A program made the position numbers and the translations under genes. Under the pieces are notes generated by a model, which saw only the letters and a list, made by a program, of their open reading frames with translations, had not been told where the DNA came from and did not search any database. A DNA stretch of 64,000 nt, from the NCBI GenBank assembly GCA_030761205.1, contig JAULJL010000018.1, positions 15,210,501 through 15,274,500 on the forward strand, given 5' to 3'. This DNA is from Fremontodendron californicum. Lineage: Eukaryota > Streptophyta > Magnoliopsida > Malvales > Malvaceae. Shown one piece after another: positions 44,701-57,881 of this stretch. Within the stretch, counting starts at the first letter, position 1; the number at the start of each line of letters is the position of its first letter.

Positions 44701-47280
44701 GCCCGCGGTCGTTCTTCTAGACATTGGCTTAGTCTTTCCAATTCATTTTTCCTCTTCAAATAAGAGTATATCTTCAACTCTTTTTTTCAATCTTTGGCTA
44801 TTCTCTTTGCCCCACCAGTTTTCAAACTCTCATCAATAGGGATCTACTTGCTGAGTTTTATTTCTTCTTCTCCTATTTGGAAGTCAAGGTTATCCCTAGT
44901 AATTCCACACCTTTGGGTTAGAAAAACCCTTGTCTCACGTCAACATCAAAAATGAGTATTTCAAAAAAAAAATTCCTTTTCTGAAAAACAATTTTACTTA
45001 TTTAAGGAAAACTTCTGAGCCAAAAATTTTAACCCTACAGTTGTGATGTACAAATCTTTTGATGACTGATGATCACTGTTAGAAATTTTCCTAAGTATCA
45101 ATTTAGGTTTTTCAATTTGAGTTGACAAGGCTCAGTACAACAAGATTTTGGTTTTTCCAGGAAAACTTCACAACAAAAATGTATGTCCCTTCTAGGCTCA
45201 CAAATGGAACAGATTTTATAAATCATGAATTCATTGAGAACCAAACAAATTCAGCATTCTTTTAGTTTCCAATATTAAGGTATTTTGACAAGCGTCAAGA
45301 TTGGCTGGGATGTTTAAACTGGAAAGTTGATTTTGGAGGAAAAAAGTTTCAGTTTTTGAAATCAATCATCCGAATGAGAGTTGACACTTTGGGAGGTTCA
45401 GGAATTCCTAGATGTTCCTCGATGACCACTTCTTTATGATGATCTTCTCTTTTGTGGTATCGGCACTATCATAGATGGCATCAAAAATTCCCATCTTACT
45501 CTAGAACGCCCATTTTTGGGTTTTCGCCCTAGAGTCCCATTCTTTCCATTTTTCCTTCTCTTTCTTTTTTCTTTTTCATTGTTTTACCATGCACTTGAGA
45601 ATTCTAAATTCTTCCTTAGTGAAATGATAATTCGATGAGATGGGATAAAATCCGAGGAAAAAACCCTTCAAATTAAATATTCATGCTTGATCAAAATGAC
45701 TTTTAAAGCACGTAATGTAGGCCATGGTTCGGGGTTCAAAGACAAAAGGATAAATAGGCCCAAAATATGTGTTTGAGGGTAATCAAATCAAGGATCATTT
45801 CTTGAGGAGAGTTCTCTTTGAAGCATTTGTCCATTCTTGGACATTTCTTTCCTTTCTACTTTTACACTTTTTCTTCCTTGCTTTTGGCTTTCATTTGCCA
45901 TACTTTTTCACACACTTTTTTTGTGTGTTTTTTCTTTTTTTTTTTGTTCTTGGATTCCATTTTGCCATCTTTTCCTTTTCCTTTCGACAGAATGAGCCCG
46001 TATTCATTTGGGAACTCAATTTTCTTTGTATATGTTTTTGAGTTAGGGCTCATTTCTCAATCATCTTTGAGAAGATCTTTCCTCGCATTTGCCCCCCAAT
46101 GTAGAGGGTGATCCTTGATCAAGGTTCAAAGAAGAAAGAATTCTTTTGGCTAAAAAAAAAGGTAACTATGGATAATTTCTTTTTGTGAAAGAGATATGAA
46201 AGATGGCCATTTCTCATATCAAGCACAAATATTCTCATTGAAAAGCAATCCCCAGGGGAAATAGATAATGAAAATTTCATTTTGCACTTTGGAATTATCT
46301 GAATTCTCATATGCATGATATCACAATTTTTCTTTTCTTTTCTTTTCTCTTCTTTTTTTTTATTTTTTTTTGCATGGCATTAATGGTTTGGGCATTAGCT
46401 CCATCCTTTTTCATCATGTATCCATTATTTCCACATATGATGCCCCATTTTGATCAACTATGAGGAATTGTATCATTGCGAGGAACATCACAAGTCTAGG
46501 TTTACACTGAAAATGCTGAGTTTCAATCTTGGGTTTTTTTGAAGTGACTAGGAAAATATTTCCCAAAAACAGGTTTTCTTTAGGACATGAGCTAATCTTG
46601 TTTGGTCATGGCGCCCCAAGGTATCAATCATGAAGTGATGTTTTGGCAATTGGTGTTTTATGGTTATTGGAAAGGATGTGAATGGCTTTGGCACCAGCCT
46701 TGACACACATCAAATTACCATGATCTAGATTCTTGAAAGAATGTCTCATTTGTTTAATTTCAAGGAATTCAAAATCTTTTCAAAAACTTTGTTCCTTTGT
46801 TCATAATAGTCTAGATTAAGATCTATATCTTTGCTAATTCTGTTATGACAATGGTTTATGAAGTTTAATATATTCAAAACATTGGGTCTTTCAAGTGGTC
46901 TTGATTCAAGGGATTTAAGTGTAGGAAAACCCAAAAGAGAGAGGGAAAGTATTGGATCATTTCTAACAATGATCATCAATATTCTCAAGATTGTTCATTA
47001 TTTCATGTGAAAACCACTTATTTATTGTTTACCACAAATTTTCTCAAAGTTTCATTTGTTTTTGCAAATTCAAATTTATTGCTAAAATAAAATGAACACA
47101 AAACATTTAAATTCAAAGTTTATTTATTTCATGTAGATGTCATAATGAGACAAGTGCTTTCATCATCAGAGTGTATAGAAATATATGCATCAGAATGCTC
47201 CTATTGACATGCTTTCAAAGATAACAATTCTTATCCTCAAAATTCTTCAAGAGGAAATCAATCTATGGTAAAATAGATTT
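44701..47280 (-). other. Non-coding post-gag interior of the minus-strand element
   Basis: No supported gene. Parts match the reverse complement of 62870-64000 in the plus-strand element: AATGGCCATCTTTCAT-like, CCCAGGGGAAAT-like and GGGGCATCATATGTGGAAAT phrases occur in the same relative order. The conserved but non-coding nature indicates one family of gag-only elements. T-rich and C-T-rich stretches near 45840-45990 and 46330-46370 create spurious hydrophobic ORFs. Confidence 0.65.
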
Positions 47281-47455
47281 CTAATGTTCGATAAGCTCTG
47301 GAATCAATATGCCATCGTGGACAAGACCTTCAATTCTTTCCTTCAGTTGTCTGCATTTTTTAGTCAAATGCCCAATTGCCCCAATATGATACTCGCACTT
47401 GTTGTTGGGGTCATAGCTTTTAGCTGACGAAGAAAGCTCTTTAAAGCTAAGCCAA
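47281..47455 (-). pseudogene. C-terminal scrap of gypsy Gag with intact knuckle
   Basis: The minus strand reads SYDPNNKCEYHIGAIGHLTK, then KCRQLKERIEGLVHDGILIP and a stop at 47281-47283. The C-x2-H-x4-H-x4-C knuckle (CEYHIGAIGHLTKKC) is complete. The gag core that precedes it in the plus-strand element is deleted: the sequence goes straight from leader-type sequence (AAATTGGCTTAGCTTTAAAG, matched at 61293) into this end. Confidence 0.75.
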
Positions 47456-47469
47456 TTTCTATTTCATCT

Positions 47470-48490
47470 TATTAATGTGTTTCATGATGAATGAGCTATG
47501 AATGTCATGAATGCAATTTGATACATGTGAAGAATAAACAAAGTGATGTATGGTCATATATAGTGGAAACATGTTGACCATGTATGTTATAAATGCAACA
47601 TGATGCTAACATGATACTTTTAAAGAATAAGAAAAATCAATGCATGGATATATGCAATGAATGGCCATGTACATTTCAGTGGATTTCCCAATGAATGATC
47701 ATATACACTGTGAATGCAACACGATGTCAAATATGATGCATGTAAAAATTAAATGAATGACACAGAGTATATACAAAGAAAATCATGCTGACCATGTATG
47801 TCATGAATGCAACCTGACGCCAATATGACAAATTAATGCGTGAGCGTATACGGAGAACTCATGATAACTGTGTATGCCATGAATGCGACCTGATGTCAAC
47901 ATGATATATGTAAAGAGTGAACAAATTAATGCATGAACATATATAGATAAATCATGCTGGCTGTGTTTGTCATGAATGCAACCCGATGCCAACTAGGTGC
48001 ATGTAAAGAATAAATAAATTGATACATGGGTATATACAAAAAAAAATCATGCTGACTATGAATGCAACCTGATGCCAACATGATGCATGTAAAGAATAAG
48101 CAAATTAATGCATGTAAATAATAAGCAAATTAATGCATGGTTATATACAGAAAAATCATGCTGACTATGAATGCATGAATGCACCCTGATGCTAACTTGG
48201 TGCATGTCAAGAATAAATAAATTGATGCATGGATATATACAGATAATGACCATGCGTGTCATGAATGTATTTGTCAATGAATGAGCATGCATGCTATGAC
48301 TGTAACATGACGTCCATATGACATATTTAAAGAATTCATAAATTTACACAAGGGTATAAACAAAGAATGACCATGTATATCACAAATGCATTCTACAATG
48401 AATGACCATGCGTATTAGGACTATAACATGATGTCAAAATGATACATGCAAAGAATAAATGAATTAACACCAAGGTATATACAAAGAAAT
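47470..48490. repeat. Imperfect leader repeats of about 110-130 bp
   Basis: Units with ATGAATGCAACCTGATGCCA, CATGATGCATGTAAAGAATA and GCATGGATATATACA recur about eight times with drift. They are the reverse-complement counterpart of 59030-59510 and 60830-61290 in the plus-strand element. Short ORFs inside are repeat artefacts. Confidence 0.7.
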
Positions 48491-49686
48491 CAATGACTAC
48501 ACGAAATTGGTGGGACCAAATTTTCAATATTCAAAAATCTCATTATGCAAGATTTGCCTCTAAATTTAATCTATGATTTTTTGAAACATGTTTTCTTTAT
48601 GAAAAACCAATCATATTATTTTCAAAAGAACTCCGGGATAGTGGATCCTACTATGGTACAATGTCCAAATGTTCATTTAACACTACCGGTCTACAATTCT
48701 TATTCAACCAATGAATGTTTATGAAATCATCAAATGAGATTACCAACTGTTTATTGCAAAGAATGAGATCAAAATACAACCATTGTACATGCTCTATTCA
48801 CACATGCATGAAATGTGAAAAATGCAAAAATGTTTGAAAAAGAATGTTTTGATATTTTCAATTTTAAAAAGTTTATGAACACTTGCCCTAACAGTATCGA
48901 CTCACTTAGGCATCACGATGCCTTTGGGACAGGGTATTAAACTTATTATGGGCGATGTACATACATCGTTGCTCGATCTGCCATGCTTATTCAGAATGTA
49001 GAGATTCATGGTAAAAGATTAGAAGCATTCCTCCAAGTGTTCCTAACTTCGGTGCATCTAACGGAAATCCGGAATGGCTTTGCCTAGGTTCACTATATGA
49101 GGGTGAATCGGTTATAAAGGCCCCGAATTGCTCCTCACTGTTGCCGGTGAAAGCTAGTAAGGCACCCCGATAAAAGCGGGTTCAATTCGTTAGAGTATAT
49201 TTCCCTATCCCATGCGGATTGTTAGTCACGAAGGCTTAGGTAATTTAGTACTCCGGAAGTGTTTCACTAGCCCATGCGGATTGTTAATCACGAAGGCTTA
49301 GTTAATTTTCTCCCACCTAAACGGACGGAACCCGGGTATAAGGCTCATGATATGCAAATGCATGTGTAGTGTGTGAGGAGAAATAACAAACCTTTCACCA
49401 CCTATTCTACAAACCTTATTCTAAATGCCTTAACAATTTATTAAAAGAATAATCAAGAATAGTGTAACGCATTAACCAATTAGCAACTATAATATACAAC
49501 CTTAAATAACTAGAGAACAATAATAAAATGCATGCACATGAGTATGAACATATTTAAAAACATTTTATTATTTTCAAAATTCTCCTTATTAAAAAAAATG
49601 CGGGAATAAAAATTAAATACCAATTAAACCAACCAAAACCGAGACTTTGATAACACACGACTAATTCTAGGCCTGACTCTCTAATA
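48491..49686 (-). other. Leader of the minus-strand giant element
   Basis: Non-coding. 48890-49686 parallels 2460-3315 closely, including the duplicated CACGAAGGCTTA phrases. No gene is seen. Confidence 0.65.
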
Positions 49687-49706
49687 GTCCCCAGCGTAGT
49701 CGCCAA
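49687..49706 (-). promoter_or_regulatory. Primer-binding site of the minus-strand giant element
   Basis: On the minus strand TTGGCGACTACGCTGGGGAC, two bases from the LTR end at 49709. Confidence 0.75.
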
Positions 49707-49708
49707 GC

Positions 49709-52700
49709 TGTCGCAACCTAAAAAATAACAAGTCTCATCGCAAGACTTTATTATTCGTTAAGCGTGACATTAAAAAAACCGAGAAAAAGTCGACTTAATT
49801 CCTCTAGAAGAATGAAGGTTTTGAAAATGACCTTGAAAAAGACATGTAGTCGCAACCAATCTTTTTTAGCTAGGTGTGATCGGCCACCTATTAAAACCGG
49901 TTTTATAAAATATTTTTAAAATTAATTAAAACATTTTTAAAACCAATTTCAAGTCTGCGTTTTAAACCAGAGAAATCAAAGAAACGGGTTCGGAACTCGG
50001 TTACGTGCGGGGAAGGATTAGCACCCCCACAATGCCCGTATAAAACGGTACCTTATTAATCGTGTGTTATCTCAAGTATAGGTAAAAAGTTGGTTTTAAA
50101 TTTAGTATTTCAAGTTAATTCCCAATTTAAAAAAAATAATTCCATTTTTAATTGAAAATGATCCGGAATTTATAAATTCAAAATTTTCCTATATTCCCCA
50201 ACAAACGTGGCAAAATATAGAAATTTTTATTAATTTGGAAAACTTTCCGAATCATTCTCATTTTAAAGAAGATATTCTGTTATTAATGATAATTGATGAT
50301 ATCCTCCCCAGCAAACCCGGCAGAGAACTCATGAATTATTTTAACTCGGGAATATCTTTATTTTATTGAAAATCATTACCTTTTTGGAAAACATTTAAAA
50401 GAAATGAATATGTATATGCATGACATAAATAAAATGACATAGCAAAATCTAAATAATATAATGCAACCTAAATGATATGATATAATTTAAATACCTTAGC
50501 ATATTCTAAATGAAATGAAATATCCTAAGTTATATGATATATTCTAAATGAAATGAAATGACCTAGATAACATAATATATTCTATATGAAATGTAATATC
50601 CTAAGTCGTATAATATATTCTAAATGAAATTAAATATCCTAAATGACATAATATATCCTAAATGAAATGAAATGACCTAGATAACATAATATATTCTACA
50701 TGAAATGTAATATCCTAAGTCATGTGATATATTCTAAATGAAATAAAATATCCTAAATGACATAATATATCCTAAATGAAATGAAATGGCCTAGGTAACA
50801 TAATATATTCTACATGAAATGAAATGACCTAAGTAACATAATATATTCTATATGAAATAAAATGAAATAATTTGAATGACATGGCAAATATGAATGATAT
50901 GACATATAATTTAAATGACATGGAATATAAAATAATGCTATCATATAATATGCATGGAAATAAAAATGAAAATAATAATGCATGAACATAGTATATGCTA
51001 AATAAAATAAAAAAAATAACTAAATAAAAAACATAGGATATCATGAAATATTCAAAACCATATAATAAAATAATATAACATCAAAAAAATATAAATCAAA
51101 ACAATAACAATACCACAGAAATTATCATAGCAAAAAAAATCACATATTATATAAAATGCATGAATGTGGAAAATGCAATGCATGAAAATGTATTTTTTCC
51201 TTTAATTAAGGAAATCCGAATATCTAAAAAGATATCCAGCTACCTTAGGAAAATATATCAAATTAAATATTTTAAAACCAAAATACTTTTTGATTGTTTG
51301 AAAATAATTTTGAAAAGCTTAGATTAAAAGTAAAAACATGGCTAAACCCTTTTTTAAATGGCTCTAATTTCCTAAGTTTAAAATCCCGGACTTGACCACC
51401 CTTAACCCGAGACTTAAAAAATCATTTTTAGGGTTTGAAAAAGCTTAGAAACTACCCTAAGTCAGTAGCTAAACTTCCTAATCAGCCCCTTCTAAGTAAC
51501 TTAACCAAAACAGAAAAATGATTTTCCTTCAAATTCAATTCTAACTCCACTGTCCAGTTTTGAGCCACGATTTTTTACCCTATTTGTAAGAATTATAAAA
51601 AATCTAAAAAAAAATACTGGAGACTATAACATGTAAAACTACACGAAAAAAAATCTGCTTAATTTTTTTATTAAAGATGAATGCCCAGAAAAATCGAGAA
51701 AGTACGAGTACTGGGTAAAAAAAAAACTATTGTGCCAAAACACATTTTTTTTGCCTTTGATAAAATCACTTAAAAATCAAAGTAAAAATATTTAAGACTC
51801 ACAAAATGACTCACAAACAGTAGCTAGGACTTTTTGAAAAGTTAGGCAAAAATTGGCTAAGTAAAAAAAATCACAAAAGTAAAATAATCAATTTAACAAC
51901 TCTTTAATTTTCCACAAGTATACTCAAGAGAGCATGACTTTGGACCATTAATTGGCCTAAGTCATTAGTCAAGTGGCATGACATGAAATGCATGAAAATA
52001 GCAAGTTAAATGCATGAAATGCATGACCTAATGCCTAAATGACATAGAAAATATGCATGGCATAAAAGATGACCTAATGCCTAAATGACATGGCATGTGA
52101 CATGGCATAAGATGACATGGCATGTGAATGAAATCGACATGGCAAATAAGATGACATGGCATATGGATGACATGGCATGTGACATGGCATAAGATGATAT
52201 GGCATGTGAATGAAATCGACATGACAAGCAAGATGACGTGGCATATGGATGACATAAGATGACATGGCATGTGAAATGGCTTAAAATGACAGGGTATGTG
52301 AAATGGCATAAGATAAATTTACTTGAGAATGACTCGGAGTTTATTAATACCAAAATCTTTTCCTGTTCCCCGACAGACCCGGCAAAACATAGAAAGTTTT
52401 ATTTATTTCGAAATTTTTCAACTCATTTTATTTTAGAAAAGGGTAGTCTTTCGTTAATAATTAATGATAACTTCTCCGGCAAACCCAGCAGAGAAAACCA
52501 TGAATTATTGAACTCGGGAATATTCCCTTATTTATTAAAATGTTATGAATATGCAAAATGACATTAAGGCATGCACCACAATGGATCATGTCCAAGGCAA
52601 GCAACATTAGCCGTATAAGAGTAAATTATCAAACACCAAATATACACGATAATATACTATGTCCAAAGCAAACACAATAAACAAAAAATAAAATAAAAGA

Positions 52701-52752
52701 ATATTACCTTGTGCTTGTCCCCTTCGCAAAAAACCAATTCCTATTTTCCCAA
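49709..52752 (-). repeat. 5' LTR of the minus-strand giant element, truncated
   Basis: Follows 35851-38690 closely, including the GACATGGCAT repeat block, the second GGCAAACCCAGCAGAGAA block and the final 50 bp of captured-gene sequence (CCTTGTGC...TTTTCCCAA). It ends where the plus-strand LTR begins at 52753. It has one extra copy of the 39-bp-type units near 50600-50750. Confidence 0.8.
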
Positions 52753-53399
52753 TGTAGACACCTAATTTTGTCCGGACCACTAAAACAGGTATGTTTTCTT
52801 CCTAAATTGATGTTTCCGAGTGTAAAAAGATTTTTTTTCATCCTGCAGGTGGTATTCCGAGACTTAGTTTAAAGGGGCGAGCATAAAAAGTCAAAGTTGA
52901 AAAAGTCAACCCCGAAAATGTCAACCCCAGAAAGTCAACTACTAAAAAAATCAGCCCACTTTCAAAATCAAGATTTTAAGCTCAATTGAAAAATGGCGAA
53001 AGAATTTTGATAATCCGAGGTCTAAATTAAAAGATATGGAGTTCGAAAATTGGGATTTGGAGATTTAGTAGAAAGGAAACCCTAATTCAGAAAATTTGGG
53101 GAAAAGTGCTTAAACGATCAAATTGGTCGAAATTGAAGGTTCAAAACGAAAGATAAGCACTGACTACGGGTAATGGAGAAGTCACTTGCAAGAAAAATCG
53201 AAAGAAAAGTCAATCTGAGAGAAAACCGAGAATTAGGGTTTTTAGTGGATTTCGGTAAAATCGGGAAGAATCACAGAAATGGCCCGAATTGGAAAGACCA
53301 AAGCCCCAATGGATGAGGAATGTTCAAAAAAGGATAGCCCAAGACTTGTTTTGAGCAGAACCGGATTTCGGAGGCAAAAGAGCAAAATTGGAAAATTTG

Positions 53400-54040
53400 G
53401 GAAAAATAGCAAATGGACTCCAAAAATTCTGAAAATTTTTCAATCTCATTCTTAAATCATTTTAAAGAGATTGGTGAAAGAAAATCTTGATTCGGAGTTC
53501 GTTTGCAAAATGGCCAAATCCTAGGCTTCTTATGTAGTAATTCAAAAAGGAAAATCCTGGAAAAATAGCAAATGAGCTCTAAATCTTCTGAAATTTTGCA
53601 AATCTCATTTTTAAATTATTTAAAAGAGATTGGAAAAATAAAATCTTGATTCGGATTTCGTTTGCAAAATGGCCAAATCCCGGGCCTCCTATGCAATAAT
53701 TCAAAAAGAAAAATCACAGAAAAATAGCAAATGGACTCAAAAAATTCTGAAATTTTGTAAATATCGTTTTTAAATTATTTGGAAGAGATTGGTGAAAGAA
53801 AATCTTGATTCAGAGTTCGTTTGCAAAATGGCCAAATCCCGGGCCTCTTATATAGTAATTCAAGCCGATAAATCCTGACAATATACCAAATGAGCTCCAA
53901 AAATCATGAAAACTTCCAGATCACACTTTTTAATTATTTTGAAGAGATTGGTCAAGAGAAATATTTATTTTGAGCTTGTTTAAAAAATGGTAAAATGTAG
54001 GGGCATAGAAGGGCATTTTTGGAAGAAAAAATCCAAATAA
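53400..54040. repeat. 159-bp tandem repeat in U3, about 4 copies
   Basis: The phrase GTTTGCAAAATGGCCAAATC (last copy degenerate) occurs at 53501, 53660, 53819 and 53978, exactly 159 bp apart. Equivalent repeats with fewer or shorter units are in the other family LTRs (7400-7870, 16480-17050, 33000-33640). Confidence 0.9.
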
Positions 54041-56829
54041 ATAGCAAACGGACTCGGATAATTTTGAAAACTTCAAGAACTCAATTTTTTATTATTTTGG
54101 AAGTATTAAAAAAAGAAAAATGGAATTTGGAGTCTGTTTGATATTTATTTGCATCCGGGGGCAAAACGGTCATTTCATCCAAGCAACCGAAAATGGCCTC
54201 TTTGGGCCTTTCAAAAATCAGAGTTGGGCTGGAAAAGAGAAGTGCTGGCCTGGACAAGCCCAAATGAAGGAGGAAGCTTCTGATTTTTCAATCAAATGGC
54301 TAAAAATCAAGAGTTAGTTAGAGATTCTCTTTGATCAAGCCATGGTGATTAAGCCACATAGGCCAAGAGAGATGTCAACATTATTCTTTAAAGTCTGTAA
54401 TTTGAGAGAGTTGATATGTTAATCTAAAGGTGGTAATTTCATGATTTTTTCACCTTGAATTATTAGCCATTTGATGGAAAATTGGTTACAAAAAAATGAC
54501 AACATCCTGGAGCATAATAAGTCCCATTCGGCCAGCACTAAGAGAGGGGGAGAAAATTCCTTTTTTTATTTCATTTTGGCTGGGTTCTTTTAGTTTTTAC
54601 TTAGTTTTTCTCTTCTTGGTTGAGAGCAAAAAAAGAAAAGTTTAGAAAAGAAAGAAAAGTTTGAAGAGATAAAGCTTGAAATATAGCTTCTTGAGGTTGC
54701 TCTTGAGCACCAACTCTTGCACTTTCTTGATTTTCCATTCTTGTTTTTGCTATTTTGATTTCTATTTGGTGAGTTTCCATTTTAAATAAATGATTTTTAT
54801 TGTTCTTTTCAAGTTCTTCCTTTATCTCCTTCTTGAATATATTTTTTTTACATTTTTTTTTTACAATAAACTCACCATGGCCAAATGGCCTACATTATTT
54901 AGTTAAGTTGCTGTTTTGATTTATTTTACCATATTGTTTATGTTATTTTCTTTGATTTTGATGTTTTAAATGTTATGTTACTTCATATTCTTGAGTTATA
55001 TTTTAATTTGGTTGCTTTGTTTGTTGCCATTTATGTTTTAAATATCATGTTTTTGCATTTTTAATTTTCTGTTTTCATGATGTTTAAATTTGAGCATGTT
55101 TTAGATTTAGTATATCAAGTGTTTGTGAAAATGCTTGTGTGGTCTTTGCATGATTTGAGTTTTTATATCTTAGTTGAGCATGTTTTAGATTTAGTATATT
55201 AAGTGTTTGTGAAAATGCTTGTGTGGTTTTTGCATGATTTAAGTGTTATATTTTAGTTGACCATGTTAGTATACCAAGTGTTTGTGAAAATGTCATGCTT
55301 GTTGGAGCTTGAGGCCATTTGGCTACTCCATGTGTTTTACATTGTGTGTTGCATTTTTTGCCATGTTAGTTGGTAGGTTTTTGCATTTACATGACATTTG
55401 ATTTAGTTTTGCATGCTAGTATACCAAGTGTTTGTGAAAATGCCATATTTGCTAGTTACATTGTGCTATTCGGCCACCCTTGGAATTCTTGCATTTTATG
55501 TGCATTCTTGCCATGTTAGTTGATAGGTTAGCATTTGCATGATATTTGGTTGAGTTTTTGGTTTAAGCATGCTTTGTGTTCGTAAAAATGCCATGCATAT
55601 TTTAGTTATTAAGTTAGGTTTATTTTCCATGCATGTTCATGCATTCTAGGTCTAGGTTACATTAAATGCCATGCAAGTTCATTTAGGTCTAGGTCACTTT
55701 ATGAATGCCATGCATTTTTTCATGACATTTAGGTTTAAATCCATGCATTTCATGCATTATGTTTGCTGTATTGTTTCATGCATTTCATGTTCATGCCACT
55801 TGAATAATGACTTGAGCCAATTAATGGTTCAAAGTCATGCTCTCTTGAGCACACTTGTGGAAAATTAAGTTTGTCAAGTTGATTATTCTACCTTTGTGAT
55901 TTTTTTTACTTAGCCAATTTTTATCTAACTTTCAAAAAGTCCTATCTACTGTTTTTAAGTCATTTTAGGAGTTTCAAATATTTTTACTTTGATTTTTAAA
56001 TGATTTTATCGAAGGCAATAATGTGTTGGCAACGCAGTTTTTTTTTTCTCCCAAAACTCGTACATCTCTGATTTTTCTGGGAATTCATCTTTAATCATAA
56101 AATTATGAAAAACAATTTCCGTGTAGTTTTACATGTCCTGAGTCTCCAAGACTTTTTTCAGAATTTTTTGAATTTTTAAAAATAGGGTAAAAATCGTGGC
56201 TTAAAACTGGACAGTGGAGTCAGAATTGAATTTAAAGAAAAATCATTTTCCTGTTTTGGTTAAGTTACTTAGAGTAGGCTGATTAGGAGGGTTAGCTACT
56301 GACTTAGGGTAGTTTCTAAGCCTTTTTAAACTCTAAAAATGGTTTTTCAAGTCTCGGGTTAAGAGTAGTCAAGTCCGAATTTTTAAACTTAGGAAATTAG
56401 AGCCATTTAAAAAAAGATTTAGCCCAGTTTTTATTTTTAATTCAAGCTTTTCAAAATTGTTTTCAAACAATCACAAAGTATTTTGGTTTTAGAATATTTA
56501 ATTTGACATATTTTCCTAAGGTAGCCGGATATCTTTTTAGATATACGGATTTTCTTAATTAAAGGAAAATATACATTTTATGCATTGCATTTTTCATATT
56601 CATGCATTTTATATAATATATGATTCTTGCTATAATAATTTCTATGATATTGTTATCATTTTGATTTATATTTTTTTGATATTATATGGTTTATCATATG
56701 GTTTTGAATATTTTATGATATCCTATGCTTTTATTTAGTTATTTTTATTAAGCATATACTATGTTCATGCATTATTATTTTTATATTCATGCATATTATA
56801 TGATAGCATTATTTTATTCCATGTCATTT

Positions 56830-57120
56830 AAATTATATGCCATATCATTCATATTTGTCATGTCATTTAGGATATTGCATTTCATATAGAATATGTTATG
56901 TTACTTAGGTTATTTTATTTCATTTAGAATATATCATATGACTTAGGATATTGCATCTCATATAGAATATACTATGTTACCTAGGTCATTTCATTTTGTT
57001 TATAATATGTCATATAACTTAGGATTTTTTTTTTCATTTAGAATATGCTAAGGCATTTATTTCATTTCATTTAGAATATGCTAAGGCATTTACATTATAT
57101 CATATCATTTAGGAAGCATT
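56830..57120. repeat. 39-bp-type units (TTTCATTTAGAATATGTCAT) in LTR
   Basis: About seven to eight drifting units; counterparts lie in reverse orientation at 4080-4380, 13660-13930, 36540-36830 and 50470-50860. Copy number differs between LTRs. Confidence 0.8.
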
Positions 57121-57861
57121 ATATTATTTAGATTTTGCTATGTCATGCATATACATATTCATTTCTTTTAAATATTTTCAAAAAAGGATAATGGTTTTCA
57201 ATAAAATAAAGATATTCCCGAGTTAAAATAATTCATGAGTTCTCTGCCGGGTTTGCTGGGGAGGATATCATCAATTATCATTAATAAAGGAATATCTTTC
57301 TTTCAAAAAAAGAGAATGATTCGGAAAGTTTTCCAAAACTAATAAAAATTTCTTTATTTTGCCACGCTTGTTGGGGAATATAGGAAAATTTTGAATTTAT
57401 AAATTCCGGATCATTTTTAATAAAAAATGGAATTATTTTTCTTTAAATTGGGAATTAACTTGAAATACTAAATTTAAAACCAACTTTACACCGAGATTTG
57501 AGATAACACACAATTAATAAGGTACCGTTTTATACGGGCGTTGTGGGGGTGCTAATCCTTCACCGCACGTAACCGAGTCCCGAACCCTTTCTTTGATTTC
57601 TCTGGTTTAAACGCAGACTTGAAATTGGTTTTAAAAATGTTTTAATTAATTTTTAAAATATTTTAGAAAACCGGTTTTAATAGGTGGCCGGTCACACCTA
57701 GCTAAAAAAGATTGGTGGCGGCTCCATGTCTTTTTCAAGGTCATTTTCAAAACCTTCATTTTTTTTAGAGGAATTAAGTCGACTTTTCGGTTTTTTAATG
57801 TCACGCTTAACGAATAATAAAGTCTTGCGATGAGACTCGTTATTTTTTAGGTTGCGATAGC

Positions 57862-57881
57862 TTGGCGTCTCCACTGGGGAC
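57862..57881 (+). promoter_or_regulatory. Primer-binding site of the plus-strand giant element
   Basis: TTGGCGTCTCCACTGGGGAC two bases after the LTR end; one difference from the consensus TTGGCGACTCC at its centre. Confidence 0.75.

Larger units (their letters stand above)
35851..52752 (-). mobile_element. Giant non-autonomous gypsy element with gene-carrying LTR
   Basis: On the minus strand: truncated 5' LTR (52752-49709), primer-binding site (49706-49687), leader, scrap of gag (about 47455-47281), long non-coding region, three minisatellites, polypurine tract (41210-41195), 3' LTR (41194-35851). The two LTRs match from 35851/49709 up to 38690/52752. There the plus-strand element at 52753 cuts off the 5' LTR. 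No protease, reverse transcriptase or integrase is present in the 8.5-kb interior, so the element would depend on others. Confidence 0.75.
52753..57859 (+). repeat. 5' LTR of the plus-strand giant element (5107 bp)
   Basis: Starts TGTAGACACCTAATTTTGTC and ends GGTTGCGATA (family form GGTTGCGACA). It is the reverse complement, in order, of LTR 12903-17756. It contains the 159-bp units at 53400-54040 and the 39-bp-type units at 56830-57120. No gene is seen inside. Confidence 0.88.

Noticed and set aside
45769..46111. Hydrophobic ORFs, possible small membrane proteins
   Set aside because: T-rich low-complexity sequence inside a non-coding retroelement interior; no conserved start or motif.
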